The position numbers were made by a program, and so were the translations under genes. A stretch of DNA of 64,000 nt from Anaerocolumna xylanovorans DSM 12503. Its GTDB lineage: Bacteria > Bacillota > Clostridia > Lachnospirales > Lachnospiraceae. The stretch lies in the NCBI RefSeq assembly GCF_900143645.1, contig NZ_FRFD01000008.1, positions 59,595-123,594 on the forward strand, written 5' to 3'. The notes below the pieces were generated by a model that was given only the letters and a program-made list of their open reading frames with translations, was not told where the DNA came from and ran no database searches. Below are positions 24,850-33,364 of the stretch, in pieces. Position 1 is the stretch's first letter; every line of letters starts with the position of its first letter.

Positions 24850-27294
24850 ATGAATGAGAGATATACAGAGGAAGCAAAACGTGCTATAAATTACGCAACG
24901 GAAATTGCTTATAAATTATCCCACAACTATGTTGGAACAGAACATCTGCTCATTGGCCTTTTGCAATCCGACGGTGTTGCCGCCAGGGTTTTAGAAAAAA
25001 ATGGCGTGGATGTGAATAAAGTATTGGAATTGGTAAACCAACTGATTGCACCCAGCTCTACCATGGAAGCAGTCGAGGTAGATGGATTTACCCCAAGATC
25101 CAAAAGAATTCTCGACCAGAGTTTTAAGGAAGCAATCCGGTTAAAAGGCCAGGCAGTGGGGACAGAACATATTCTGATTGCCCTTATAAAGGAATCTGAC
25201 TGTATCGCAGTAAGATTGTTAAATACACTGGGAATTAATCTTCAAAAATTATATGTGGATCTGCTCACTGCAATCGGTGCAGATATGAATACTGCAAAGA
25301 ATGAATACTCAGCCAATAAGGGCAAATCAAAGGCTAAATCCAATACCCCTACTCTTGACCAATACAGCAGGGATCTGACAGAGTATGCAAGAGAAGGCAA
25401 GCTGGATCCGGTTATCGGAAGAGAAACAGAAATCCAGAGAGTAGTCCAGATATTAAGCAGAAGAACGAAAAATAATCCCTGTCTGGTAGGAGAACCAGGA
25501 GTTGGTAAAACCGCAATTGCGGAAGGCCTTGCCAGAAAGATCGTAGAAGGAAATATTCCGGAAGTAATAAAGGATAAGAGGGTATTAACCCTGGATTTAT
25601 CCGGTATGGTAGCGGGTTCTAAGTACAGGGGAGAATTCGAGGAACGTATAAAGAAGGTAATCAGCGAGGTAATGAATGACGGCAATGTGCTGTTATTCAT
25701 TGATGAGATTCATACCATTATTGGAGCAGGCGGAGCAGAAGGTGCCATAGATGCTTCCAACATCCTAAAGCCTTCTCTTGCCAGAGGGGAACTGCAGTTA
25801 ATCGGTGCTACCACCAGAGAGGAATACCGTAAATACATTGAGAAGGATGCTGCTCTTGAGAGAAGATTCCAACCGGTAGTTGTGGAAGAACCCTCCGAGG
25901 AGGAAGCAATTCTGATATTAAAGGGATTAAGGGACAGTTATGAAGCGCACCATAAGGTTAAGATAACTGATGAAGCACTGGAGGCTGCCGTTAAGATGTC
26001 AAGCCGCTATATCAATGACCGTTACCTGCCTGATAAGGCCATAGACTTAATGGATGAAGCTGCGTCTAAGGTGAGATTAAGCACTTATATTACTTCACCG
26101 GAGATTAAAGAGCTGGAAGCGCAGATAAAAGAACTGGAAGAGGAAAAAGAACAGTCAATTAAAAGAGAAGAGTACGAAAGAGCAGGCGAATTAAAGAGGC
26201 AGCAGGAAGAAATAACCCTTAGGATGAATGCCCTCCAGGTTAAATCCGAAAAAGAAAAACAGGATAACTTGCTTATAGTAGGAGAAAATGAAATTGCCGA
26301 TATTATCTCAAGTTGGACGAAGATTCCGGTCAGGAAGCTGGCAGAGGAAGAGTCGGAACGCTTAAGAAACTTAGAGAAGATACTCCACGAGCGTGTAATT
26401 GGCCAGGAAGATGCAGTATCCGCCGTATCCAAGGCTATCAGGAGGGGGCGTGTAGGACTGAAAGATCCGAGCAGGCCAATCGGTTCCTTCTTATTCTTAG
26501 GACCTACAGGAGTCGGTAAGACGGAGCTTTCAAAGGCTTTGGCAGAAGCAATGTTTGGAAGTGAAAACTCCATGATACGTGTAGATATGTCCGAATATAT
26601 GGAAAAACACAGCGTATCCAAGCTTATTGGTTCCCCTCCGGGATATGTAGGGTATGACGAAGGCGGACAGCTTAGTGAGAAAGTAAGGCAGAATCCTTAT
26701 TCGGTAGTTCTTTTTGATGAGGTAGAAAAAGCCCACCCGGATGTCTTTAATATCCTCTTGCAGGTATTGGATGACGGGCATATAACCGATGCCCAGGGCA
26801 GGAAGGTAAGCTTTAAGAATACTATTATCATAATGACCTCCAATGCAGGCGCACAGAATATCATAGCTCCCAAGAGACTTGGATTTGCCTCTGTAAGCGA
26901 TGAGAAGGAAGATTATAAGAAGATGAAAGAAGGCGTATTAGATGAGGTAAAACGAATCTTTAAGCCTGAATTTATCAATCGAATTGACGAAATAATCGTC
27001 TTCCATTCCCTTACCAAAGATGACATTAAGAGTATTGTAGGTATTATGCTCTCCTCGATAACCAAGAGGGCTAAGCAGCAAATGAATATTACGCTTGAAA
27101 TAAATGAGGATATTACCCAGCACATTGCTGAAAAGGGCTTTGACCGGAACTATGGAGCAAGACCTCTAAGACGTTCCATCCAAACAAATATCGAAGATAA
27201 ACTGGCAGAAGAAATCCTGGACGGAAATATTAAGAGCGGGGACACAGCAATTATTGGATTAATCGACAATGAAATCAAAATTTCCAAAAAATAA
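24850..27294 (+). CDS. clpC: ATP-dependent Clp protease ATP-binding subunit ClpC
   Basis: An 814-aa Hsp100 unfoldase. The start is ATG at 24850 after AAAAGGAG; the in-frame extension upstream lies in repeat DNA. The order is: ClpN repeats (1-150), first AAA+ domain with Walker A GEPGVGKTA near residue 213 and Walker B LLFIDEIHT, a middle coiled region with a UVR-like segment (KREEYERAGELKRQ near 437), second AAA+ domain with GPTGVGKTE near 550, SPPGYVGYDEGG, and a C-terminal D2-small domain (GARPLRRSIQ). It delivers substrates marked by McsB to ClpP. It is preceded by a structured element that could affect its expression relative to mcsB. Confidence 0.96.
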   Translation: MNERYTEEAKRAINYATEIAYKLSHNYVGTEHLLIGLLQSDGVAARVLEKNGVDVNKVLELVNQLIAPSSTMEAVEVDGFTPRSKRILDQSFKEAIRLKGQAVGTEHILIALIKESDCIAVRLLNTLGINLQKLYVDLLTAIGADMNTAKNEYSANKGKSKAKSNTPTLDQYSRDLTEYAREGKLDPVIGRETEIQRVVQILSRRTKNNPCLVGEPGVGKTAIAEGLARKIVEGNIPEVIKDKRVLTLDLSGMVAGSKYRGEFEERIKKVISEVMNDGNVLLFIDEIHTIIGAGGAEGAIDASNILKPSLARGELQLIGATTREEYRKYIEKDAALERRFQPVVVEEPSEEEAILILKGLRDSYEAHHKVKITDEALEAAVKMSSRYINDRYLPDKAIDLMDEAASKVRLSTYITSPEIKELEAQIKELEEEKEQSIKREEYERAGELKRQQEEITLRMNALQVKSEKEKQDNLLIVGENEIADIISSWTKIPVRKLAEEESERLRNLEKILHERVIGQEDAVSAVSKAIRRGRVGLKDPSRPIGSFLFLGPTGVGKTELSKALAEAMFGSENSMIRVDMSEYMEKHSVSKLIGSPPGYVGYDEGGQLSEKVRQNPYSVVLFDEVEKAHPDVFNILLQVLDDGHITDAQGRKVSFKNTIIIMTSNAGAQNIIAPKRLGFASVSDEKEDYKKMKEGVLDEVKRIFKPEFINRIDEIIVFHSLTKDDIKSIVGIMLSSITKRAKQQMNITLEINEDITQHIAEKGFDRNYGARPLRRSIQTNIEDKLAEEILDGNIKSGDTAIIGLIDNEIKISKK

Positions 27295-27378
27295 TTTGAA
27301 ACTTATGCATAATCCTGTGGAAATTGCTAAGAAAATATAGTATAATGTAAAACATAATCATAAGATGTTCCATTAGAT

Positions 27379-27447
27379 GGAGAGGGAAGGGTTCCCACGC
27401 ATATCGCAAGCTTGCTTGCGGTATTGCTTTAATCACATACCCTCTCC
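27379..27447. ncRNA. Structured intergenic hairpin downstream of clpC
   Basis: GGAGAGGG (27379-27386) pairs with CCCTCTCC (27440-27447), and inside it CGCAAGC-TT-GCTTGCG forms a second perfect hairpin extended by GCATAT/GTATTGC. The segment CCCACGCATATCGCA resembles the reverse complement of part of the repeat elements before clpC and tgt (CCATGCATATCGCAGGC). It may be a small RNA, a leader of the next gene, or a diverged member of that element family. There is no clear U-tract. Confidence 0.5.
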
Positions 27448-27515
27448 TTGTCCAAATGATTAGCATATATGTCTTATATTGCAAAAAGAGCATTTATCAA
27501 TTGGGAGGATTCTAC

Positions 27516-27929
27516 ATGTCAGTTGTAAAGGAATTAATTCGAGAAGAAAGCAATGGGACAATCAGTTTCGGGAATTATGAATTAAGCGAGAAGTCAAAGG
27601 TAAATGATTTTGAGCACAACGGAGATTTGTATAAGGTAAAAACATTCAAACAAATTACAAAACTTGAGAAGAATGGAATGATTGTTTATGAGTCAGTACC
27701 GGGAACTTCTGTGACCGGGTTAGATGTATCAGAAAGGGAGATAAGCTTTACAGTAGAAGGTTTTGAAGACGCCCAGATCACACTGGAGTTAGAAGCAGAG
27801 AAGGAATATAAAATATTCATTGATGACACGAACCTTGGTAAGATGAAGACAAATCTTGGCGGAAAACTTAATTTCAGTGTTGAATTAGGTGGTAACAGCA
27901 AGGCTGAAGTCAAAATAATGAAAATTTAA
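27516..27929 (+). CDS. Conserved small protein of unknown function upstream of radA
   Basis: A 137-aa soluble protein; the start is ATG at 27516 after GGGAGG. It is beta-rich with no catalytic motif I can identify. Segments such as NGDLYKVKTFKQITKLEKNGM, YESVPGTSVTGL and KMKTNLGGKLNFSVELG look like a small domain found in related Lachnospiraceae. From memory, some databases label such proteins 'endosialidase', but length and sequence do not support a glycosidase. It is followed by a perfect palindromic terminator. Confidence 0.6.
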   Translation: MSVVKELIREESNGTISFGNYELSEKSKVNDFEHNGDLYKVKTFKQITKLEKNGMIVYESVPGTSVTGLDVSEREISFTVEGFEDAQITLELEAEKEYKIFIDDTNLGKMKTNLGGKLNFSVELGGNSKAEVKIMKI

Positions 27930-27993
27930 AAGAATATAATGACGTGAAACGATGGAAGACATTCCAGAAGCGAAAGACATAAGAATAACAGAT

Positions 27994-28023
27994 ATAAAGG
28001 AGAGGTGTACACCTCTCCTTTAT
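27994..28023. terminator. Perfect 30-bp palindrome between the small protein and radA
   Basis: ATAAAGGAGAGGTGT (27994-28008) is followed immediately by its exact complement ACACCTCTCCTTTAT. The stem ends in short A and T runs, so it may stop transcription from either side. Confidence 0.75.
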
Positions 28024-28073
28024 TACAATTCTAAAAAGATTGAAGTTATAAAAAATAAGGAAGATATGAAGAT

Positions 28074-29426
28074 ATGGCAAAGCAAAAAAATGTATTTTTC
28101 TGCAAGGAGTGTGGCTATGAGGCCTCAAAGTGGATGGGCCAGTGTCCGGCCTGTAAAGCATGGGATACCTTTGTGGAAGAACCTGCCTTAAAAATAAAGG
28201 GAAAGATAAGAGGAACAGCCCTTTTGGCAGAGCCCCAGCTGCTTGCGGAGGTTAGTGGTGCGGAAAACAGCCGGATTACAACCGGATTCCAGGAAATGGA
28301 CAGAGTATTAGGCGGCGGTATTGTAATTGGCTCGCTGGTTTTGGTAGGCGGAGACCCCGGAATAGGAAAATCGACCCTGTTGCTTCAGATATGTATGAAA
28401 TTAACCGATAAAAAACATAGAGTGTTATACATATCCGGCGAGGAATCCCTGCAGCAGATTAAAATGCGAGCCGACAGGCTTGGAGTATTTAAAGGGGATT
28501 TATTGCTGCTTAGTGAGACGAATCTGGACAATATAGAAGAAATTATCCGTAAAAATAAACCGGAAATCGTTATTGTCGATTCCATTCAGACCATGTACAA
28601 AGAAGATATTGGAGCGGCACCGGGCAGTGTAAGCCAGGTAAGAGAAACCACCAGTGTACTGATGCACCTGGCCAAAGGACTTGGCATTACAATTTTCATA
28701 GTAGGCCATGTAACAAAGGAAGGCGTTGTGGCAGGTCCGAGAGTGCTGGAACATATGGTAGATACGGTACTATACTTTGAAGGGGAAGATAAGGCGTCCT
28801 ACCGTATCCTTCGGGCAGTAAAGAACCGGTTTGGTTCTACCAACGAAATCGGAGTCTTTGAGATGCAGGATAAGGGATTAAGGGAAGTCTTAAATCCTTC
28901 CGAATTCATGCTTCAGGGAAAACCGGAGGATGAGCCGGGTTCAGTCGTTGTAGCCTCTATGGAAGGAACCAGGCCGATTTTGGTAGAGGTACAGGCACTT
29001 GTTTGTCAAACGAACTTTAATATGCCAAGAAGGACAGCAGCAGGAACAGACTATAACAGAGTAAATCTTCTTATGGCAGTATTGGAAAAGAGGATAGGGA
29101 TACAGATGTCCGGTATGGATGCCTATGTCAATGTGGCAGGCGGAATGAAGATAAATGAGCCGGCATTAGACCTGGCTGTAGTACTTGCCCTGCTATCCAG
29201 CTACCGTAATCTTGCTCTCGATGAATATACCATCTGTTTTGGTGAGATTGGATTAACAGGTGAGATCCGTGGAGTCAGCATGGCGGAATACCGCGTTATA
29301 GAAGCAGAGAAAATGGGCTTTCGCACGTGCATTCTACCCAAGACAAACGCAGATAATATTAAGAAGACAGGGATGAAACTGATAGGGGTTAAGAATATCA
29401 GGGAATTGAGCCGTTTGTTTACTTAA
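28074..29426 (+). CDS. radA: DNA repair protein RadA (Sms)
   Basis: A 450-aa RecA-related branch-migration helicase. It has the N-terminal four-Cys zinc finger (CKECGYEASKWMGQCPACKAW-type, residues 8-26), Walker A GGDPGIGKST near residue 92, the RadA-specific KNRFG motif near 249, and a C-terminal Lon-protease-like domain (GGMKINEPALDLAVVLALLS). The length is typical. AAGGAAG precedes the ATG. Confidence 0.96.
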   Translation: MAKQKNVFFCKECGYEASKWMGQCPACKAWDTFVEEPALKIKGKIRGTALLAEPQLLAEVSGAENSRITTGFQEMDRVLGGGIVIGSLVLVGGDPGIGKSTLLLQICMKLTDKKHRVLYISGEESLQQIKMRADRLGVFKGDLLLLSETNLDNIEEIIRKNKPEIVIVDSIQTMYKEDIGAAPGSVSQVRETTSVLMHLAKGLGITIFIVGHVTKEGVVAGPRVLEHMVDTVLYFEGEDKASYRILRAVKNRFGSTNEIGVFEMQDKGLREVLNPSEFMLQGKPEDEPGSVVVASMEGTRPILVEVQALVCQTNFNMPRRTAAGTDYNRVNLLMAVLEKRIGIQMSGMDAYVNVAGGMKINEPALDLAVVLALLSSYRNLALDEYTICFGEIGLTGEIRGVSMAEYRVIEAEKMGFRTCILPKTNADNIKKTGMKLIGVKNIRELSRLFT

Positions 29427-29513
29427 AAGATATTATAAATACTGTATACGGAGACAATAATATCCTTAGAAGAATGTATATTAATATATCAAATTTTTCT
29501 TACAAAGGTTGCG

Positions 29514-29561
29514 CCTGTGCAATTTATAATGCTGGCTTCACGGCAAAAAAACATGCACAGG
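29514..29561 (+). promoter_or_regulatory. Inverted repeat in the leader of the chemoreceptor-like gene
   Basis: CCTGTGCA (29514-29521) and TGCACAGG (29554-29561) can form an 8-bp stem ending four bases before the ribosome binding site GGAGGT. It could modulate initiation; no ligand-binding core is recognised. Confidence 0.4.
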
Positions 29562-29574
29562 AATGGAGGTAAAC

Positions 29575-30282
29575 ATGGATTGTACAAAAGATTGCACGGA
29601 AATTGGAAAATTACTGGAAAAACAGGAGGAATTCATAAGGAGCATAGGTGAGATTGTAGAAAATCTCGATGTTTCCCAGCTTAAGGTTGAAAAAAATGCT
29701 TTTGATGCCATCAACAGCTCGGATACCTCCTTAAATCTTGTGAAGGATGGCATTACGTGTGTAGATGATATGCTGGGCCGAATAAAATCCCTTAATGAGG
29801 TAGTAGAAAATTCCTCTAATAATATCAATCAGATGAAAAACTTATCGAATATGATTGTTGGATTTGCAGAGGTGATAGCAAGTATTTCAAACAAAACCAA
29901 TATGCTTTCTCTCAATGCTTCCATTGAAGCCGCCAGAGCAGGTGAACAGGGAAAGGGTTTTGCAGTTGTAGCGGGAGAAGTCAGGAATCTTGCTGCACAG
30001 TCTGCCAAGTCCTCCAAGGAAATATCAGAAACCATTGCTTCCATACAAACCTTTGTAACAGAAACAGTGAAGGCAATAGATAGCATTTATGATATCGTGA
30101 AGAAACAGAATGATATGGTCAGTGATGTAAAGACCGTATTTCAAAAAATACTGGAAGCGGCCTATGTATCCAATGATGTTTCCCGAAATATGGAGCATGA
30201 AATTGCATACCAGAGAGATATTACAGATAATGCAAAAGATGCTCTTAAGATGTTAGTTGATTTAAGTGAACAGATAAATTAA
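29575..30282 (+). CDS. Soluble methyl-accepting chemotaxis-like protein
   Basis: A 235-aa cytoplasmic protein with the conserved MCP hairpin tip (ASIEAARAGEQGKGFAVVAGE) and flanking coiled coil (NLSNMIVGFAEVIASISNKTN, RNLAAQSAKSSKEISETI). The start is ATG at 29575 after GGAGGT. There are no membrane helices and no PAS/HAMP domain. The N-terminus is short and begins MDCTKDC. Such minimal receptors may respond to cytoplasmic signals through CheW/CheA. No chemotaxis gene is near it, so its signal and partners are unknown. Confidence 0.8.
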   Translation: MDCTKDCTEIGKLLEKQEEFIRSIGEIVENLDVSQLKVEKNAFDAINSSDTSLNLVKDGITCVDDMLGRIKSLNEVVENSSNNINQMKNLSNMIVGFAEVIASISNKTNMLSLNASIEAARAGEQGKGFAVVAGEVRNLAAQSAKSSKEISETIASIQTFVTETVKAIDSIYDIVKKQNDMVSDVKTVFQKILEAAYVSNDVSRNMEHEIAYQRDITDNAKDALKMLVDLSEQIN

Positions 30283-30283
30283 T

Positions 30284-30327
30284 AAAAAAAGCAGAAGGAG
30301 AAGGGCTTAGGCCCCTTCTCCTTCTGC
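30284..30327 (-). terminator. Strong terminator shared with the 3' end of the 50-aa minus-strand gene
   Basis: GCAGAAGGAGAAGGG pairs with its complement across TTAG. The seven A's at 30284-30290 give a T-tract on the minus strand only, so it terminates leftward transcription. The stop codon of the small gene lies in the loop. Confidence 0.85.
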
Positions 30328-30459
30328 TACGATTTGCTCTAGGACCTTGATTAAGTCCTGGACGCTATTAAGAACAACATTCCGTCTTAGGATGGCATCC
30401 TTTAACTCAATAGGAAGTGATTCAAATTTATCTTTTATTGCTGGAGCTACATGGGACAT
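30307..30459 (-). CDS. Small 50-aa conserved-looking protein
   Basis: A short gene between the chemoreceptor-like gene and the rubrerythrin gene. ATG (30457-30459) is preceded on the minus strand by AAGAGG, and the TAA falls in the loop of a strong terminator. The product (MSHVAPAIKDKFESLPIELK at its start, VLNSVQDLIKVLEQIVAEGE near its end) is amphipathic and helical, without Cys or membrane segment. The start signal, sensible amino-acid composition and terminator support a real gene. Its divergent placement opposite rubrerythrin, with a Fur-box-like site between, suggests a link to iron or oxidative stress. Function unknown. Confidence 0.72.
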   Translation of the reverse strand: MSHVAPAIKDKFESLPIELKDAILRRNVVLNSVQDLIKVLEQIVAEGEGA

Positions 30460-30536
30460 GGGAACCTCTTTTCTAGAATAATTTCTCTTTTATTTCAAAA
30501 TCATTATCTCCTTTTCAAGAAAAAATATTCAGTTAA

Positions 30537-30551
30537 TGATAATAATTGTCA
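30537..30551. promoter_or_regulatory. Fur/PerR-type box between the small gene and the rubrerythrin gene
   Basis: TGATAATAATTGTCA matches the 7-1-7 palindrome TGATAATnATTATCA at 13 of 14 defined positions. It overlaps a minus-strand TTGACA (30547-30552), so it could repress the small gene, the rubrerythrin gene, or both. Confidence 0.65.
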
Positions 30552-30614
30552 ACCCACATAAATAGTACTATCAATTCATAATATTAAGTAGCCTATTATA
30601 GAAGAGGAATAGTA

Positions 30615-31154
30615 ATGGATTTTCAGCAGAGCAAAACTTATACGAATTTGCAAATAGCTTTTGAAGGTGAATTAAGGAGCAGTACCAGATATCAGATTAA
30701 TGGCATCAGAGCCAGGCAGGAAGGATATATTCAGATAGGGAATGTGTTTGAGATTGTAGCAGGATTTGAAAGGGAACATGCTACCATATGGCTTAGGCTT
30801 ATCAATGAAGGAACTTTGCCTGGTACCCTTGAAAATCTTTTAGAGGCATCTGCAGTGGAGGATGCAAAGGGAAATGGAAGCTACAGACAATTTGCAGAGG
30901 TTGCCAGAGAGGAAGGCTATGATAATATAGCATCTTTGTTTGACGGAGTTGCTAATATAGAACTGAACCATAACGTGATTTTTCAGAACTTTGCGGATGA
31001 TATACAAAAAAACCAGGTGTTCTGCAAACCCACGGAGGTACTTTGGATATGTATTAACTGCGGGAATATCATGGGAGGACTTTGTGCTCCAGCCATATGC
31101 CCTATCTGCGATTTTCCCCAGGGTTATTATCAGGTGTATGATACGGCGACCTGA
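30615..31154 (+). CDS. rbr: Rubrerythrin
   Basis: A 179-aa non-haem iron peroxidase of anaerobes. The diiron four-helix domain shows the paired ExxH ligands (GFEREHATI and IELNHNVI) plus further Glu residues (AFEGELRSS). The C-terminal rubredoxin-like knuckles are WICINCGN and CPICDFPQGYY. It reduces hydrogen peroxide using electrons from rubredoxin-type donors. A Fur/PerR-like box lies 65 bp upstream, consistent with peroxide or iron control. Confidence 0.92.
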   Translation: MDFQQSKTYTNLQIAFEGELRSSTRYQINGIRARQEGYIQIGNVFEIVAGFEREHATIWLRLINEGTLPGTLENLLEASAVEDAKGNGSYRQFAEVAREEGYDNIASLFDGVANIELNHNVIFQNFADDIQKNQVFCKPTEVLWICINCGNIMGGLCAPAICPICDFPQGYYQVYDTAT

Positions 31155-31221
31155 TTTTTTCAGGAAGTCGAAACTATATAAGAAACTACATGTATTTGGA
31201 TATATTGACAAATGAAAACGA

Positions 31222-31251
31222 TTTACAAAGAGATTCCTCCTACGTTATAAT
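31222..31251 (+). promoter_or_regulatory. Promoter of the MFS transporter gene
   Basis: TTTACA (31222-31227) and TATAAT (31246-31251) have an 18-bp spacer. Confidence 0.65.
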
Positions 31252-31305
31252 TACCTTCTGACACTATAAAATAATGCAGGAAGTGTGTGGAGGGCTGTTT
31301 CTTTC

Positions 31306-32745
31306 ATGTCTCACAATTTTAAAGATATAAACCAGTATTTACTGGCCAGATTCCGGCGGATTTATTTTATGGCACTTCCGGAAAGCAAGGAGGATTATAA
31401 GAAAAGCAGGGTGAACTTTACCATAGGGGACAGTGCGGCCCAAACGATTGTCCAGCTGGCTGGAGGTACATTTCTTGCCAGTTTAATGACATATTGTAAA
31501 ATATCAGATGCGGACATCGGTATTATTACCTCTTTGGCAAGTCTGGCAGCGTTGGCACAGATTTTTCTGATACAGTTCATGAGCCGTATAAAGAAGTATA
31601 AATTTTTGGTGTGTTTCACTTTTTTACAAAGGATACTATTCTCCGCTATTTACTTCATACCCTTTCTCGATATCAGTAATAGGTATAAAGCCATTGCAAT
31701 TATAGTGCTATATTTTACAGGCCAGATATTTGTGCAGATAGGAACACCGGCTTCCCAGGACTGGATAGCAAGCCTTGTACCCGGCAGGCTTAGAGGCAAA
31801 TACTTTTCCATCAAGGATTCTATCGCGGTATTTATTGTATCCGGAGTAATGCTGATAGCCGGTATGATATTAGATTATTTCAAGGCGAATGCCATACGGA
31901 CAGGCTTTCTGATAATAGGACTGTTGATTTTTATTCTGGTAATTATTAATGTAGCAGCAATGTCTATGATGAAAGAGCCAAGGATTTCTTATCTGAATGA
32001 AGAGGGTAAGGAGATGCATGGACGTCTTGCCAAAAAGGCAAAGGAGAAGGATGCTAAGAAGGGCAAAGAGAAAAGCAGCAGTATTCTTTCAGAGATTGCA
32101 GAAGCCTTTAAAAATAGAAAATTCCGAAAGGCTTTAATACTGCAAAGCCTTTATATTTCAGGATTTTATATTTCTCTTCCTTTTGTCGCAAGCTACCAGG
32201 TCAATGTATTAAAGCTTCCTTATACTTTTATGATGCTGGTGGGTTTTATATGTAACCTGTACCGGATTTACATCACACCTAAGTTCGGAAAGATGGCAGA
32301 TAAACACGGAATGGCAAAAATATTGCGTTATAGCCTTACAATTCTTGCGTTTAATATTCTGGTTTTGGCTTTAACGGTACCTGCTAATGCATATCCCTTC
32401 TTTATAATCGGAACAGTGCTTTCTTCCACTGCATGGGCATTTGTTGGAATCGGATTATTTGGCGTGCAGTTAGACTTCTTCCGGAGTGATAAAAGAATGG
32501 TATGGCTTTCCTTGGTATCCTCCATATCCGGTGTGTGGGGATTTCTGGTATCAATTATCGGCGGAAAGCTGCTTAATATTTTTACAGAGAATCCGGTCAC
32601 TATTCAAGGAGTCATTTTATACCCGCAACAAATACTTAATATATTAGGATTTCTTATTTTGATAGGCGGTGCACTCTATATTAAGTTAAGAATAGAGACA
32701 GAAAAGATAGATACCAACAGAAAAGATGGAAGAGTATCCGTATAA
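31306..32745 (+). CDS. MFS family transporter
   Basis: A 479-aa permease with about twelve membrane segments and a long charged central loop (EEGKEMHGRLAKKAKEKDAK and following Lys-rich residues). The start is ATG at 31306, 11 bases after GGAGGG. An MFS-type loop is seen around VPGRLRGKYFSIKD. No substrate can be named. It is monocistronic by its promoter and the hairpin that follows. Confidence 0.82.
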   Translation: MSHNFKDINQYLLARFRRIYFMALPESKEDYKKSRVNFTIGDSAAQTIVQLAGGTFLASLMTYCKISDADIGIITSLASLAALAQIFLIQFMSRIKKYKFLVCFTFLQRILFSAIYFIPFLDISNRYKAIAIIVLYFTGQIFVQIGTPASQDWIASLVPGRLRGKYFSIKDSIAVFIVSGVMLIAGMILDYFKANAIRTGFLIIGLLIFILVIINVAAMSMMKEPRISYLNEEGKEMHGRLAKKAKEKDAKKGKEKSSSILSEIAEAFKNRKFRKALILQSLYISGFYISLPFVASYQVNVLKLPYTFMMLVGFICNLYRIYITPKFGKMADKHGMAKILRYSLTILAFNILVLALTVPANAYPFFIIGTVLSSTAWAFVGIGLFGVQLDFFRSDKRMVWLSLVSSISGVWGFLVSIIGGKLLNIFTENPVTIQGVILYPQQILNILGFLILIGGALYIKLRIETEKIDTNRKDGRVSV

Positions 32746-32785
32746 TCCGAAAAAAGGAAAGAAAATTGATTTTATGAATATAATA

Positions 32786-32826
32786 GGATAAGGGGAGCTG
32801 CCAGCCTGACAGCTTACCCTTTATCA
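32786..32826 (+). terminator. Hairpin terminator after the MFS gene
   Basis: GATAAGGGGAGCTG pairs imperfectly with CAGCTTACCCTTTATC around CCAGCCTGA. The short T-run gives it moderate strength. Confidence 0.55.
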
Positions 32827-32892
32827 GCCAATAGTTTGTTGAGGAACAGTCCTGGCAGAATGACGGGATTGCTCCGGGAAAAGGGGAAGCTA

Positions 32893-33222
32893 ATGGAATT
32901 CTTAAATCAATATGTGATACTGATTATTGTGGGTATCTGTTATTGTGTGGGCTACATTATAAAGCACAGTATTACAGTAATCCCCAATAAATATATACCT
33001 TTAATTATGGGGGTAGTGGGTACCTTCTTAAATATCTGGATTAGCAGCTGGAAGTTTTCTCCCGAGATATTGCTTGGTGGTCTTGCGAGCGGTCTTGCCA
33101 GTACCGGGGCTTTTGAACTTGTCCGTAATATAAAGAACAAAAGTGACTGTATAGGTACGCAGACAGACGCAAATAATAAAGAAAATACGAAGACAGACGG
33201 TTCCGGCAAGAAAGACTTATAA
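32893..33222 (+). CDS. Phage holin-family small membrane protein
   Basis: A 109-aa protein; the start is ATG at 32893 after AAGGGG. Two or three hydrophobic segments (YVILIIVGICYCVGYIIKHS, YIPLIMGVVGTFLNIWISSW, ILLGGLASGLASTGAFELVR) and a hydrophilic, charged tail match the phage holin family often seen in clostridial phages. No phage genes flank it, so it may be a relic of a prophage or a host gene adapted for protein or lysin release. Confidence 0.7.
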   Translation: MEFLNQYVILIIVGICYCVGYIIKHSITVIPNKYIPLIMGVVGTFLNIWISSWKFSPEILLGGLASGLASTGAFELVRNIKNKSDCIGTQTDANNKENTKTDGSGKKDL

Positions 33223-33263
33223 AAAGATAAGAAAAAGAAATTGCTGCAAAAGTAATGTAAATG

Positions 33264-33311
33264 ATAGAGGAAGTCCTATAACTTTGCTAAAGCTATTGGA
33301 CCTCCTCTATT
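33264..33311 (+). other. Long imperfect hairpin downstream of the holin-like gene
   Basis: ATAGAGGA-GTCC pairs with GGAC-TCCTCTAT, and the inner CTTT/AAAG extends the stem. It lacks a T-run and directly precedes the promoter of the next gene. It may be a weak terminator. Confidence 0.4.
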
Positions 33312-33338
33312 GTCATGTTATGCCATCCGTTGTATAAT
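33310..33338 (+). promoter_or_regulatory. Promoter of the zinc-ribbon protein gene
   Basis: TTGTCA (33310-33315) and TATAAT (33333-33338) are separated by 17 bp. Confidence 0.75.
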
Positions 33339-33364
33339 TAGAAAAAAGAAAGGTGGTATCAGTA

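Noticed and set aside
32893..33222. Prophage region suggested by the holin-like gene
   Set aside because: No capsid, tail, integrase or lysin genes lie on either side.
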